Source of the DNA: Cristatella mucedo
Lineage: Eukaryota > Bryozoa > Phylactolaemata > Cristatellidae
Assembly: GCA_009760855.2 (NCBI GenBank)
Contig: WPIO01000036.1
Coordinates: 1,044,001 to 1,108,000 of the forward strand
Reading direction: 5' to 3'
Length of the DNA: 64,000 bases
The notes below the pieces were generated by a model, which ran no database searches, was not told the DNA's origin, and worked only from the letters and a program-made list of their open reading frames with translations. Below are positions 1 through 9,876 of the stretch, piece by piece. Position numbers and translations under genes: made by a program. Each line of letters begins with the position of its first letter. The stretch's first letter is position 1.

Positions 1-649
1 TCACTAAGAAGGAAATACTCTACCTGGAGAACTTGAGCAACTTCCGCCTAGTCTCCCAACTGCCATTCGCTCTAGAAATGCTTGAACAAGTCTTGCCAAA
101 CTAGCTAAAATCTTATATCAAAACTTGAAACTTTGCAGGCAAGCTGCGGTCCGATTGTTGATCTAATCACTCTGCAGAGTCAGAATTGCTTCGTCTTCTG
201 GCATTCTCGAGAGTTAAGGCTGAAGTACAATCTCCCTGCTTCCTTTAATTGATCGTTTGGCTGAATATTCGATACTAGCGATCACCGCGTCCTTAATCAG
301 CGCATCTAGTCTCGCCGGGACGTCTGTGGCACTCAGGCTCCCAGAGTGTCAGCGCAAACCCCCCTCCCCCCCCCGTGAGGTCATCTGTTTTTACGGTGGA
401 TCACTTCCGTGACTGAGATGGTCGTCGTGGTCGCGGCCGTCATGATTACAGCAGAGACATGTGCGGCGTAGCCACAATCTCTCCCAGCAGGTAAGAATGA
501 AGAGAGAAGGCTGCAGTGCCTGACCAGGTGGTTAGTGAGACTGTAAGTTCATCGAAAGGGGAAAAGTCTCGAGAGGAGACCCTCCCTTGAACAACTATAA
601 ATAAATAAATATATATATATGTATATATGTATATGTATATATGCATATG
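1..649. other. No gene or known element seen
   Basis: Only a C-rich run at about 360-374 and an interrupted (TA)n at 599-662 stand out. Confidence 0.6.
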
Positions 650-658
650 TATATATAT

Positions 659-814
659 ATGCATCTACGAGTGTTCGCGTTGCTCCTACTGTTGGCGGCT
701 TTAAGCCAGACACGGCCGCTAGATTGTTCTGAACATCGGCAGTGCTATTTAGTTCGTAGTGTCATTCACTTTGCACATTCTGTATCGCGCATTGTAGCCG
801 AATGTCTTCGATAG
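659..814 (+). pseudogene. Frameshifted copy of gene X exon 11551-11623, now a 51-codon ORF
   Basis: Loss of one C relative to copy B changes the frame after MHLR. The resulting reading begins MHLRVFALLLLLAALSQ, which looks like a signal peptide, and stops at 814. The start codon is formed with the preceding (TA)n tract. Most likely accidental. Confidence 0.3.
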
Positions 815-1090
815 CACTGTTCGCAAAAAAGGATCGTCCAGTTCGTGTAACGGTACCTACTTACACGCTGAACACAGCACAAATCAACTCCTTCGCGGCA
901 GCAAGGAGAAAGTCCGATAGTCTAGGCGTGCCGAGAGTCTAGGCGTGCCGAGACCTGCTCGTTCTGCATGCATGTATGTATCTCCGTCGCCTCTTATTGA
1001 AATAGCTGTCGGTGCGTCGTTCATTTCCATTTATTTCGTTTGCCCCTCGCATCGTCTTTAATGAGTTCTTCAATGCTCCTTTGCAATCAG

Positions 1091-1207
1091 GTAAGAGTAG
1101 AGGGCAGCTGCGCGATGCTACGCAACAACGCTATGCCAGCATGTCGAGGAATGGTTGACGGAACGCCTCTGTTCAGCACGGCATCCGGCCATGAGTGTCC
1201 CATTCAC
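1091..1207 (+). pseudogene. Gene X paralogous exon in copy A
   Basis: Homologous to 12264-12372. It follows acceptor TTTGCAATCAG and ends at donor CAC|GTGAGC, 117 nt, phase 0 to 0. It is open and includes NAMPACRGMVDG. Relative to copy B it has small indels, but together with 1449-1562 it still gives an uninterrupted frame, so a transcribed paralogue cannot be excluded. Confidence 0.35.
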
Positions 1208-1448
1208 GTGAGCGCCGGTAGGAGCAGCGCCTAAGCTAATTTATTGTGCCTAGACCGTGCAAGCAGCGCCATGATGTGCTTGAATTTCAGGCGATCGAAG
1301 GGAACTTCCGCTGCCATGGAGACGGCGAGCCTTCTGTGCAGCTTCATATACTCGCAACCGGTAGGAGACCAAATGAATACAGCGCTGCTTGTTCGCTTTT
1401 AACGCTTTGCCGTATATTTCGCTCACAACCGTGAGACTTAATTTGCAG

Positions 1449-1562
1449 AACGAAGTCGCAGGAACATGCACTATCGTCGACGGCGAAAGGTCGATTTGTG
1501 TGGGCGATGAACCGAATTTATATTCAGACTTCGACAAAGAAGAATGTATCAGAGGACAATAA
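1449..1562 (+). pseudogene. Gene X paralogous terminal exon in copy A
   Basis: Acceptor AATTTGCAG, then an open frame NEVAGTCTIVDGERSICVGD and PNLYSDFDKEECIRGQ-stop, aligned with the terminal exon at 12518-12632. AATAAA lies at 1692-1697. It may be a pseudogene or a working paralogue; no frame-breaking change is seen within this exon. Confidence 0.4.
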
Positions 1563-2081
1563 CATTGCCAACCGGTTACGTCTCAAGTAGGTGCTTAAAC
1601 TTTCTTGGTTGTACTTAACCGTTCAGGACTCACTGGCGGATAGTGCTGCAAATCTTTGGAATGCCGTGTCAATTGTCAAATCGAATCACTAAATAAACTG
1701 TCAGCGAACTAGGCAGCAATGTTGTGCATCAACAGCAACCGCAAATTATGTCAACTAACCCCTGTCCCTGACCCTGAGGCGGACAAGGAATGTGTCGTGT
1801 AAGCAAGAAAAATATAAGCCCAAATCACCTGAGTAATTGTCATGATTGATGACTCTATTTTCAATTAAGGCTATCGGTGGCGTCTGGCTGGTCTTTCCCT
1901 TCTTAAACGGTGTAAGACAGGAATTACTTACGGACGTCTTTAGTTTCACATTTGGTGCTCTGCTTCTACAACAGTTTTTAGAGTCTCGTTTACCCCAGTC
2001 TCGTCCAAACTTGTGCGTAAACTGTGGCTGTGCGGCTAGACTTTGTGTGTAAAAATATTATTCAGCGAAAGATTTTATCCG

Positions 2082-2200
2082 CACATTATTACATTTCCTA
2101 TGCAGCAGGATCACCGGCAACATAGTTTCCGGTAAGTTTGTATCTTCACATTATTACATTTCCTAAGCAGCAGGATCACCGGCAGCATAGTTTCCGGTAA
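2082..2200 (+). repeat. Tandem duplication, unit about 64 bp
   Basis: ACATTATTACATTTCCTA...CAGCAGGATCACCGGC...CATAGTTTCCGGTAA occurs twice in a row (about 2082-2145 and 2146-2200) with a few mismatches. Copy B has a single related unit, so it arose after the large duplication. Confidence 0.85.
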
Positions 2201-2269
2201 ACTTGGGATGGTAGGCTTCGTTCTGAGTAACACGTGGGCCAACTGCTGAGCTGGCAGTAGCTTAAGCAG

Positions 2270-2605
2270 CGGTACCGTGCTCAGCAAACCGTGAAATTTT
2301 TGTCGCGGAACACGGACCGTTCATTGCCAATGTGTGCCACGCTGACATCGGGATAATTTTGGAGACATTGTACTTGACAGCATTATGGTCACATAATAGT
2401 AATAATAATAATAATGCACTTGATAAAGCGCCGTCGGAGAACTAAATTTCTTTCTAGGTGCTTTACATTTGCTGCAAAGGGAGATATGGGGATATGAAAT
2501 ATTGTGGTCACATGCGCGGCTAAGTTTATGCTGCAGTCGCTATTCTCTAGCGGAGGCTTGATCTTTATGCCGTTGAGAGAGACGACGATGGGCACGAGCA
2601 GGACT
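2270..2605 (-). pseudogene. Decayed copy of RAD54L exon 18
   Basis: The minus strand still reads LNGIKIKPPLENSDCSINLA (compare [16 protein letters not shown]) and, beyond an insertion, a stretch with SAWHTLA aligned to SAWDTSA. An L2 tail of about 100 bp sits in the middle. The cysteine pair is lost and the true stop codon is not retained. Confidence 0.85.
2395..2505 (-). mobile_element. L2 family A 3'-tail insertion with target-site duplication
   Basis: A short insert with the A-family stem-loop and (AAT)n, minus orientation. It is flanked by near-identical ATTATGGTCACAT and ATATTGTGGTCACAT, a target-site duplication of at least nine bases. It lands inside the RAD54L exon 18 copy. Confidence 0.85.
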
Positions 2606-2796
2606 GCACCGTAGTAAAAAGCTTAAAACAGAGGCATCGCAGAGCGATTGATCAGTAATATAATGAACTCTGAAGGAATTAAAGTGCACGAGCAGCCGCT
2701 GCTGTTAAAAGATCAATATAATATAATAATATAGTGTAATATAACGAAATCAAAAGCATGATAAGGTTCAACGGGAATAGTGTCAGGATCATTTCT

Positions 2797-2831
<35 letters not shown>

Positions 2832-2984
2832 TAGGGAAGCTCAAGCATAATGGTGACATGAGAGGCGGAAATCACAAGTTGTGATTCACCGACCGAAGGT
2901 CGAGACGTCAGCGGCGGCAGCACGGGACTTGATGACCACGGCACTGGGGGTGGAGATGTGGCGCCGTGCGTGCACCCTGCACCC

Positions 2985-3249
2985 CCAGTGCCGGAGTAGG
3001 CATGCGGCGTGCCGCTCAGCGGCTCTTCGTTATACTTGAATAGCGGGTCGCTAAGGTTGAAGCATAGCTCGACGTCATCCTCGCTGTCGTCGAAGCAGCT
3101 TCTGAGAGCCTTCTTATATAATAATAATAATAATAATGCACTTGATAAAGCGCCCTCAGAGAACTCGATCTCTCTCTAGGCGCTTTACATTTGCTGCAAA
3201 GGGATGCTGCTGTCGCTGGATGATCGTCTCCTCCACCGTGCCAGACTCT
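2985..3249 (-). pseudogene. Decayed copy of RAD54L exon 17, split by an L2 tail
   Basis: Reads SGTVEETIIQRQQH, is interrupted by an L2 tail (about 3114-3203), then KKALRSCFDDSEDDVELCFN and FKYNEEPLSGT. There is a 2-nt insertion at its start and a 6-nt loss removing two codons of DLRELF. The copy cannot encode a working exon. Confidence 0.9.
3114..3203 (-). mobile_element. L2 family A 3'-tail insertion
   Basis: (TAA)n, then GCACTTGATAAAGCGCC, the stem-loop and TTTGCTGCAAAGGG; minus orientation. It interrupts the duplicated RAD54L exon 17. Confidence 0.9.
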
Positions 3250-5490
3250 ACCGTAATAAGTGAATTTCTGCGAAGTAGGATTCTTTATTTATAAATAGAA
3301 AATTTTCCTATTTAGAGCATGGAAAACCTGTTCCTGACCCTATGAATACGGCTTTTAGCATTATTAGAGCCCTCAGGGCATGAAATAAAATAAACCTTAG
3401 TAATCATTACCCTGGTATTACACTAGACGTTACAAATATCCCATTATTGTTATTGTAAATTCAATTGCACACACGTTTGTTACACACAACCACTAACCTA
3501 TGAAAATAGTGCAGCATGTTCGATGGTGAAGCGATTAAAATGAAGAGATGTACAGTGCACAGCAAAGAAAAGCAAGGTCACTGCTCCTCTGAAGGTATGA
3601 CTTCAGTATGAGAGTCTTGACGTGGTGCAGTATCTTCAGCCAGTGTGTCATTTATCTTGCGCGATACTGAGCCGATCAGTGGCCAGAATAGGAAGATGAT
3701 AGGATAGCTAATCAGTTAACAGCACGCACTGATTAGCTTGGTTTCACCACACTCGAGTTTTTGGAAAAAAGTTCCTGCCCCCACGCACAAGGAGTGGTCG
3801 AGCGACTGCACCTGGCAATGAAGGATTTGAGAGGGCGATCGAATACATAGGCAAACGGTCCATACGTAGAGTAATTTTGATTTTAATTGTAATGCATGGC
3901 TTTATAATTGACTAAAATAGCAGAGCCTGGACTGCATCGTTTTCCCTATACTCACTATACTATACTCACAATTCTCACTATATTTTCACTTAGATCAGTT
4001 TCACTTTATCAAGTGCATTATCATTATTATTATTACTATTTCGATCAATTTTTTAATGAATATATTTGAAAAACCTCGACAGAGTGAAGCCGCGAAAGTT
4101 GTAGCGTGAAGTAGCGAGGAATGGCTGTATTGTTGTTATTATTATTATTATTATCATTACGCGCACATTTTTGAGGCTTTTGAATAGACTGACATGCAAT
4201 AACGGCAATAATAAAGGCGCGGGCGCTCCTTCTTGATGGCAGCCGCGCTCTGCTTCCGTCCGCGCACTTTCGTATAGCGATGCGTGGCTCCGGCGGCGAC
4301 GCGCTAGCCTCGCTTCGAGGCGCCAGCTCCACCAACACCAGCACCCGACGCTTGCGCTTTGCTTGTTGCCATGGACTTTAGTTCAGAGACAGCTACCGCA
4401 CGTCCGTAGCTTTGTGCCCGCCGGCGCTGCCGCTGACAGAGGTTTACAATAAGAATAATACCCTTGAATAGTGCCCTCACTGAACCAAATATATTTCTGT
4501 GTATATTGCATTTGCTGGAAAGGACGAGTATGTATATTGCGTTTGCTGGAAAGGACGCGTGTCTTTTAGGTCATGATTATACATGAACGATGTCCTTGTG
4601 GTTTGAATATATGCAGGTCGGTACCGCTCCTTTCCTAAACGGCTGCTGGGAGCCTCATCGTGAGGGGCCTGGGCACAGCTGCGGTCGGCGCCTCTGATGA
4701 GGCGCCGACGCAGGCCGATAACCGGCTGGTGAGCAGCTGGTGGATTCACCATCGGGGTCGACCAGGGGTCAGGGGTCAGTGGTCGACCAGGGGTCAGGGG
4801 CAGTCGAGTCGAGAGAAGGATCGAGTGTGCGAAGGCGGCGAAGGGAGGCGTGCGCTCCTTCGGCTCCGTGCGTCTGAGAAAATAAACTGTCGGTGTCGCG
4901 TCATCGGCTGGCTCTCTGCTGTGCGGCGATTCGAACGACAGTCAGACCTTACGATCACAAATGAAACATGGGCCCCACACACGGTCGCAAAAGCTATGCG
5001 CACACTTACAGCTCAAATTTTCTGCGAGAAACGGGTGGATCTTTAGCCTTTCTTTAAATTCCAGTCGGGGGATGCCAAAATTTCAGTAGGCAGTGAGCTT
5101 CTGATTGTAGAAACGTAAGAGCTGACGGTGCGGCCGTGTCCCAATCTTTACCTCGGCAATAAATGTTAGGGCGGCAATGTTGGAGGCCACGTAATAGAGG
5201 GGGCGGCGATATTCGTGATCGAGATAAAGTGAGGTTTACTGTATCGGGCTGCACCTCCTCAAGGCACCGGGAAAACAACGTGACCGTGAGTTCGCTGCGA
5301 AAGGCCTGCCCGGGTAAGGTCGGAGTTCAGCCCTTGAAACGCTTCCAGCTCTAGCTGCACGCTGTATTCTAGGGGCAGTCTCGGACGGAAGAACACGAAC
5401 AGGACGAAACATACAATGGCTGCATTGGCTTTTTGTCCTTTTCCATGATGGAAATTTGCGCCATCCTGTATCGCATATATACAAATATGT
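3250..5490. other. Intergenic, nothing supported
   Basis: Beyond short L2 tail relics (about 4002-4040 and 4450-4530) I see small tandem repeats of GGTCGACCAGGGGTCAGGGG-type at 4755-4800 and open frames of up to 128 codons with no recognisable feature. Confidence 0.5.
4002..4040 (+). mobile_element. L2 family A tail fragment
   Basis: Only CACTTTATCAAGTGCATTAT and an imperfect (ATT)n remain. A similar short minus-strand relic occurs at about 4450-4530, where a unit of roughly 30 bp is repeated. Confidence 0.5.
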
Positions 5491-5492
5491 AC

Positions 5493-5622
5493 TTCATTTG
5501 TATAGCACCCCAAGAGAACTTAATCTCTATTCAGGCGCTTCACATATGCTGAGGGGCTCGAGGCCACGACCTCCGCCAGGCTTTGGTCGGTGCGAGCACC
5601 TTGGACCACTGGGCCAAACCGG
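5493..5622 (-). mobile_element. SINE-2 copy (tRNA-derived SINE with an L2-like tail)
   Basis: Minus-strand copy. From its head: tRNA-like GGTTTGGCCCAGTGG (A box), GGCCTCGAGCCCC (B box region), then the AATAGAGATTAAGTTCTCTT stem-loop and ATACAAATGAA tail. Full-length type, about 130 bp. Confidence 0.85.
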
Positions 5623-6311
5623 CGCATTGATTCCTGATCTCGATGTGAACTAGTTCAAAGAGGGAGTGCTAATCTTGTCTATTCACTATCTTGCCTTCCT
5701 CTTGGGGAATCTGTAGCAATCTCGGCCCCCTGGACAATGCTGAGAAATTATAGAGCTGTTACGGCTGACATGATGGCTCTGAACAAATCCAGGGCAACAG
5801 GTCGCCAGTTCGAAGCAGGCCTCTCTTTTCTCGTTGGACCTGGCTTCCCCGTGCCGTTAGCCTATGTTTTTGCACTGAACTCTAGAGATCTCTGAGATTT
5901 TATTCGGAAAAGTCCTGGCCGGACAAGAGCGGACGAGACCAACAACTGAGGTGAATAGCAGGCAGAATGTGTGGATTGAAATTGACGCTCGAGAGTCACA
6001 AGTTCCGTTACTGGGCAGCGCGGCCGGCCGGCAGGCAGACTACCAGCTATCGCTACAGCTCAATGGCTCTACCAACGTGTGCTCGTTACATCGGATAGCT
6101 AAGGATGGGACTTGTGGTTAAAACCAGCTCTTTAATTACAAGCGTAGGAAGCCATGTTTGTTATATAGGGAGAGATGGTGTACACGATATGAAAAATCCA
6201 ATTGAAGAAGTGATTGGTCAGCTGTACACTCTTAACTAGTGATTAGTTCGCGATGACTGGTGCCGGTGCTGCCCACACTTAGCCCTCTGCGGCCTCTGTA
6301 GTACGCTTCTA

Positions 6312-6995
6312 TGAGTGATAATAATAATAATGCACTTGACAAAGCGCCCTCAGAGAACTCAATCTCTTTCTAGGGACTTTACATTTGCTGCAAATTGAAA
6401 AGCAAATTGAATGGTAAGTAATATCTTGCTTGAAAAACAAACAAAATGAATAACATGGTTAGGGGTGACATGCACAGGGTCAGCATGCAAATGTGGTTAG
6501 TGGCAGCATGCACAGTGTCAGCACGCATAAGCACATCAAGGACGAATCACGGGGACCCACTAAATGCTGTCCTAAATAGGTGTGTTTTAAGTTCTTTTTA
6601 AATATGGTCAAGTCAGGGGATGTTGTGACGCAAGTCAGGAGGGAGCTCCAGGCTTTGGAGGCATGCGAACTAAATGCACGGTCTCCAAAGGATTTGAGGT
6701 TTGTCTGAGATATTGGTAAACTGTTGGATTCCGAAAAGCGGGTGGTACGATGCTTGGCCTGTTGGGGGAGTAGATCTGAGAGATAGACTGGAGCCAAAAA
6801 ATGAAGTGACCTAAAAGTGAGCGACAAATCCTTGAAGTCGATCCGTTGCTTGACTGGTAGCCAGTGCAGGTTGGCGAGAAGTGGTGTGATGTGGCAACTG
6901 CGACGCTCGCGACAGACAAGCCTAGCTTCGGAGTTTTGCACAGGCTGTAATCGCCTGATTGCACATGCCGATAGGGCCTGCAAGCGCTTTAAGAC
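6312..6995 (-). mobile_element. L2 family A, 5'-truncated LINE with RT C-terminus
   Basis: The minus strand encodes the typical L2/CR1-group end of ORF2: LQPVQNSEARLVCRERRSCH, LHWLPVKQRIDFK and SFGDRAFSSHASKAW, followed by a 3'UTR, stem-loop and (TTA)n. About 680 bp remain; no complete reverse transcriptase. Confidence 0.9.
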
Positions 6996-6999
6996 AAGG

Positions 7000-7440
7000 C
7001 AATGTTACATTAAGTAATTGTAATTGTAGGCAATTAATTAATTGTAATAGTTGTTAAACTAAGTAATTGCTATAATTAAGTTATTGAAGCTCTCAATCGT
7101 TAGCGAGCTTTGCAACTGGCAGCATACTCATTTAGCTTCTACAACTCGACAAACCTTGCTTCGAGTAGTCAGGCCGACTTGTCGTCTGTCTGCGAGGACT
7201 AGTGACAGCACCAAGCGCCGCTGCGGTTTTTGCAAAGACCTCTTCGCCTGAACCGCTCGAGTGGGTTTGCATAGCGTCAGGGTGTCAGAAGTTGTGAGTC
7301 ACATCGGAGCCGAGGACAATCGACACTCGTTTTTCGCTAGTTTACTGCTTGCGACTGTATTGGTCGTACCGGTACGTATCTGACTTTCGATCTAGACGGT
7401 CGTAAAGTGTCGTGCACTCTTTGAGGAATTAATTTTGCCT
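7000..7440. other. AT-rich stretch without a gene
   Basis: 7005-7085 has repeated TAATTG words just beyond the 5' end of the L2 at 6312. The rest shows nothing recognisable. Confidence 0.5.
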
Positions 7441-7561
7441 GAGAGCTGAATTGGCTGCTCAATCTGCCAATATTAGACGAGCAGGAAAATCCCCGCAAAA
7501 CTTCGACGGCGAATGTTCGAGGAGTGTTACATCGGACTTGTGCGGATTTTACATTAGCGCT
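7441..7561 (+). CDS. Candidate upstream exon of gene X
   Basis: An open block follows the pyrimidine-containing acceptor TTTTGCCTGAG and ends at a good donor, CTGAG|GTGGGT. It encodes about 40 residues including NIRRAGKSPQNFDGE and GFYISAALR. The style matches the other gene X blocks, but its phase does not join simply to the block at 9877, so linkage is uncertain. The exact donor is near 7566; an 8.0-9.8 kb transposon nest separates it from the next block. Confidence 0.25.
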
Positions 7562-8150
7562 GCCCTGAGGTGGGTCGAACGATTTGGTAAAGGCTCAGTT
7601 CGATAGCTTCAGTCACCCCAAAAACTATGAGCAGCTAGTGAGCACCCGATTGAATTTAGACATCACTAAATGGAAGGTTAATCCCTCTGGGGTAGAAGCA
7701 CGATATTGGAAGCAGCTGTTAAGGGCAACGATATCAGAGTAGCTATTACCTACTGACGGCCGGCAGTCTGTTAAAAGTATTACTGAGACTATTTTAAAGC
7801 CGGAACTTGTGCGCTAACGACGTCAGCAGGTACGGACTTACCATGCAATGTAATTTACATCCGTCTGTAACTCCACAAAGACTGTTAGGTGGGTGTTACG
7901 CAGGACAGTTTTGTATAGCGAACTCACGGCCTAAGCGACTTTTGATAAGCATTCGATAGCCAAAAGACATCATCTCGCGAAACAAAGAGAAAGTGGGAAC
8001 TTTTAGATCACTTCATACTTTGGCTCCAGCCTATCTCTCAGATATACTCTCCCTTCAGGCCAAGCATCGTACCACCCGCTTTTCGGAATCCAACAGTCTA
8101 CAAATACCCGTACAAACCTCAAATCCTTTGGAGACAGTGCATTTAGTTCG

Positions 8151-9029
8151 TATAATAATAATAATAATAATATTGCACTCGATAAAGTGCCCTCGGAGAA
8201 CTTAATCTCTTTCTAGGCGCTTTACATTTGCTGCAAAGTGATATGCAATAGAATAGTAAGTAAAATCATGCTTGAAAAACAAACAAAATGAATAACATGG
8301 TTAGGTGTGACATGCACAAGGTCAGTATGCAAGTGTAGTTAGTGGCAGCATGCACAGTGTCAGCACGCATAAGCACATCAAGGACGAATCACGGGGACCC
8401 ACTAAATGCTGTCCTAAATAGGTGTGTTTTAAGTTCTTTATAAATGTGGTCAAGTTAGGGAATGTTCTGACGCAAGTCGGGAGGGAGTTCCAGGCTTTGG
8501 GAGCATACGAGCTAAATGCACGGTCTCCAAAGGATTTAAGGTTTGTACGAGGTATTTCCAGACTGTTGGATTCCGAAAAGCGAGTGGTACGATGCTTGGC
8601 CTGCTGGGGTAGTTTATCTGAAAGAAAGACTGGAGCCATAGAATGAAGAGACCTAAAAGTGAGCGACAAAGCCTTGAAGTCAATCCGTTGCCTCACTGGT
8701 AGCTAGTGCAGGTCGGCGAGAAGTTGAGTAATGTGGCAACTGCGACGCTCACGACAGACAAGCCTAGCTGCAGAGTTTTGCACCAGCTGCAATCGCCTGA
8801 TCGCACATGCTGGTAGGCCAGTAAGCAGTGAGTTGCAGACGTCGAGACGGGATGTCACGAATGCATGGACCAACTTGGACGTGGTATCCTTATCTAAACA
8901 AGCCCTAATTTTAGCAATGCTATGAAGCTGAAAATAGGCAGATTTGACTGTGGAGCTGATGTGGTCGTCTAACGAGAGGTCGCTTTGGAATATGACACCT
9001 AGATTTCGAGCTGATTCAAGTGGAGATAT
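8151..9029 (-). mobile_element. L2 family A copy nested inside the plus-strand L2-A
   Basis: Minus orientation with (AAT)n, stem-loop, 3'UTR and RT C-terminus (MRQRIDFKALSLTFRSLHSM, SFGDRAFSSYAPKAWNSLPT). About 880 bp, so it extends further 5' than most copies here. Confidence 0.9.
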
Positions 9030-9124
9030 GCTCCCAAAGCCTGGATCTCCCTCCCGATCTGCGTCAGAACATCCTGTGACCTGACCACATTTAAAAAGAA
9101 TTTAAAACACACCTATTTAAATTA

Positions 9125-9302
9125 AATTAGATCCTAGCTGATTTAACAGCCTCTTTTTGTATAGCGACAGAAGAGCCTTTACGGCTATCACCACCTCTTG
9201 CAGTGGCGATACTGAATCGCCCACCGCAGGAATCGAATCCACGACCTCGGGACCGAGGTCGTGAAAGCAACTGCCTTACCTAGTGTGCCATCACGGCTCA
9301 CC
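9125..9302 (-). mobile_element. SINE-1 copy nested in L2-A
   Basis: tRNA-derived SINE. On the minus strand it starts GTGAGCCGTGATGGCACAC (A box GGCACACTAGG), has a B box in GGATTCGATTCC, then a body with GCAAGxGGTGATAGCCGTAA and an end reading TACAAAAAGAGGCTGTTAAA. About 172 bp. Confidence 0.9.
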
Positions 9303-9876
9303 ACAACGCGGGTCGTGGACAACATTTAGTGGGTCCCTGTGATTCGTCCTTGATGTGTTTATGCGTGCTGACACTGTGCATGCTGCCACTAGCCACATTT
9401 GCATGTCACCCCTAACCATGTTATTCATTTTGTTTGTTAATCAAGCATGATTTAACTCACCATTTAATTGTATTTCCCTTTGCAGCAAATGTAAAGCGCC
9501 TAGAGAGAGATTAAGTTCTCTGAGGGCGCTTTATCTAGTGCATTATTATTATTAAGTATAGCAGGGTAAGGAGAGCACTTGAGGTAGCGAGTAACATGGA
9601 AGTAGCAGCCCTGGACGGCTGGTGCGGATGTGGCATAGTCGGCAGCAGCAGATCAGCTGTTGTTATGTAAGAGTCGTAGAAGTGAGTTCCACAGTCTAGG
9701 ACCTGCAGAGCAAAAGCTTCTGACGCCAATGGTCTTTAAGCGGCGGAATGGACAATGGTTGCCTGAGAAGATATAAAGGGCAACAAGGCCGCCTATGTAG
9801 CGCAGGCCTGGCGTTTTGAATGTCTAAATCTTGAGATCTGATTTACATCTTAGGGAGGCCGAGCTTTGTTATTTTA

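Larger units (their letters stand above)
650..3250 (+). repeat. Distal copy (A) of a direct segmental duplication
   Basis: This segment aligns in the same orientation, with moderate divergence and several indels, to about 11550-14113 (copy B). Shared landmarks run in order: GCATCTACGAG at 662/11561, TGTCGAGGAATG, ATTCAxACTTCGACAA-type block, AATAAA, the stop regions of RAD54L exon 18 and the whole of exon 17. The copies have gained different insertions: L2 tails at 2395-2490 and 3114-3203 here; SINE-1 and two L2 tails in copy B. The duplication ends almost exactly at the acceptor of RAD54L exon 17. It must predate those insertions. Confidence 0.85.
8000..9555 (+). mobile_element. L2 family A copy inserted into the family B copy; itself split
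   Basis: The plus-strand element runs 8000-8150 (LAPAYLSDIL, SFG-type region), 9030-9124, and 9303-9555, where it ends with the stem-loop and (ATT)n. It is interrupted by a minus L2-A (8151-9029) and a SINE-1 (about 9125-9302). Confidence 0.88.
7855..9790 (-). mobile_element. L2 family B copy, split in two by a nested insertion
   Basis: The 3' end (GTAACxCCACA...TGTGGAGTTAC stem, minus orientation) is at 7855-7999. The rest resumes at about 9556-9790. The two parts join seamlessly when compared with the uninterrupted B copy at 17685-18050. Confidence 0.88.
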
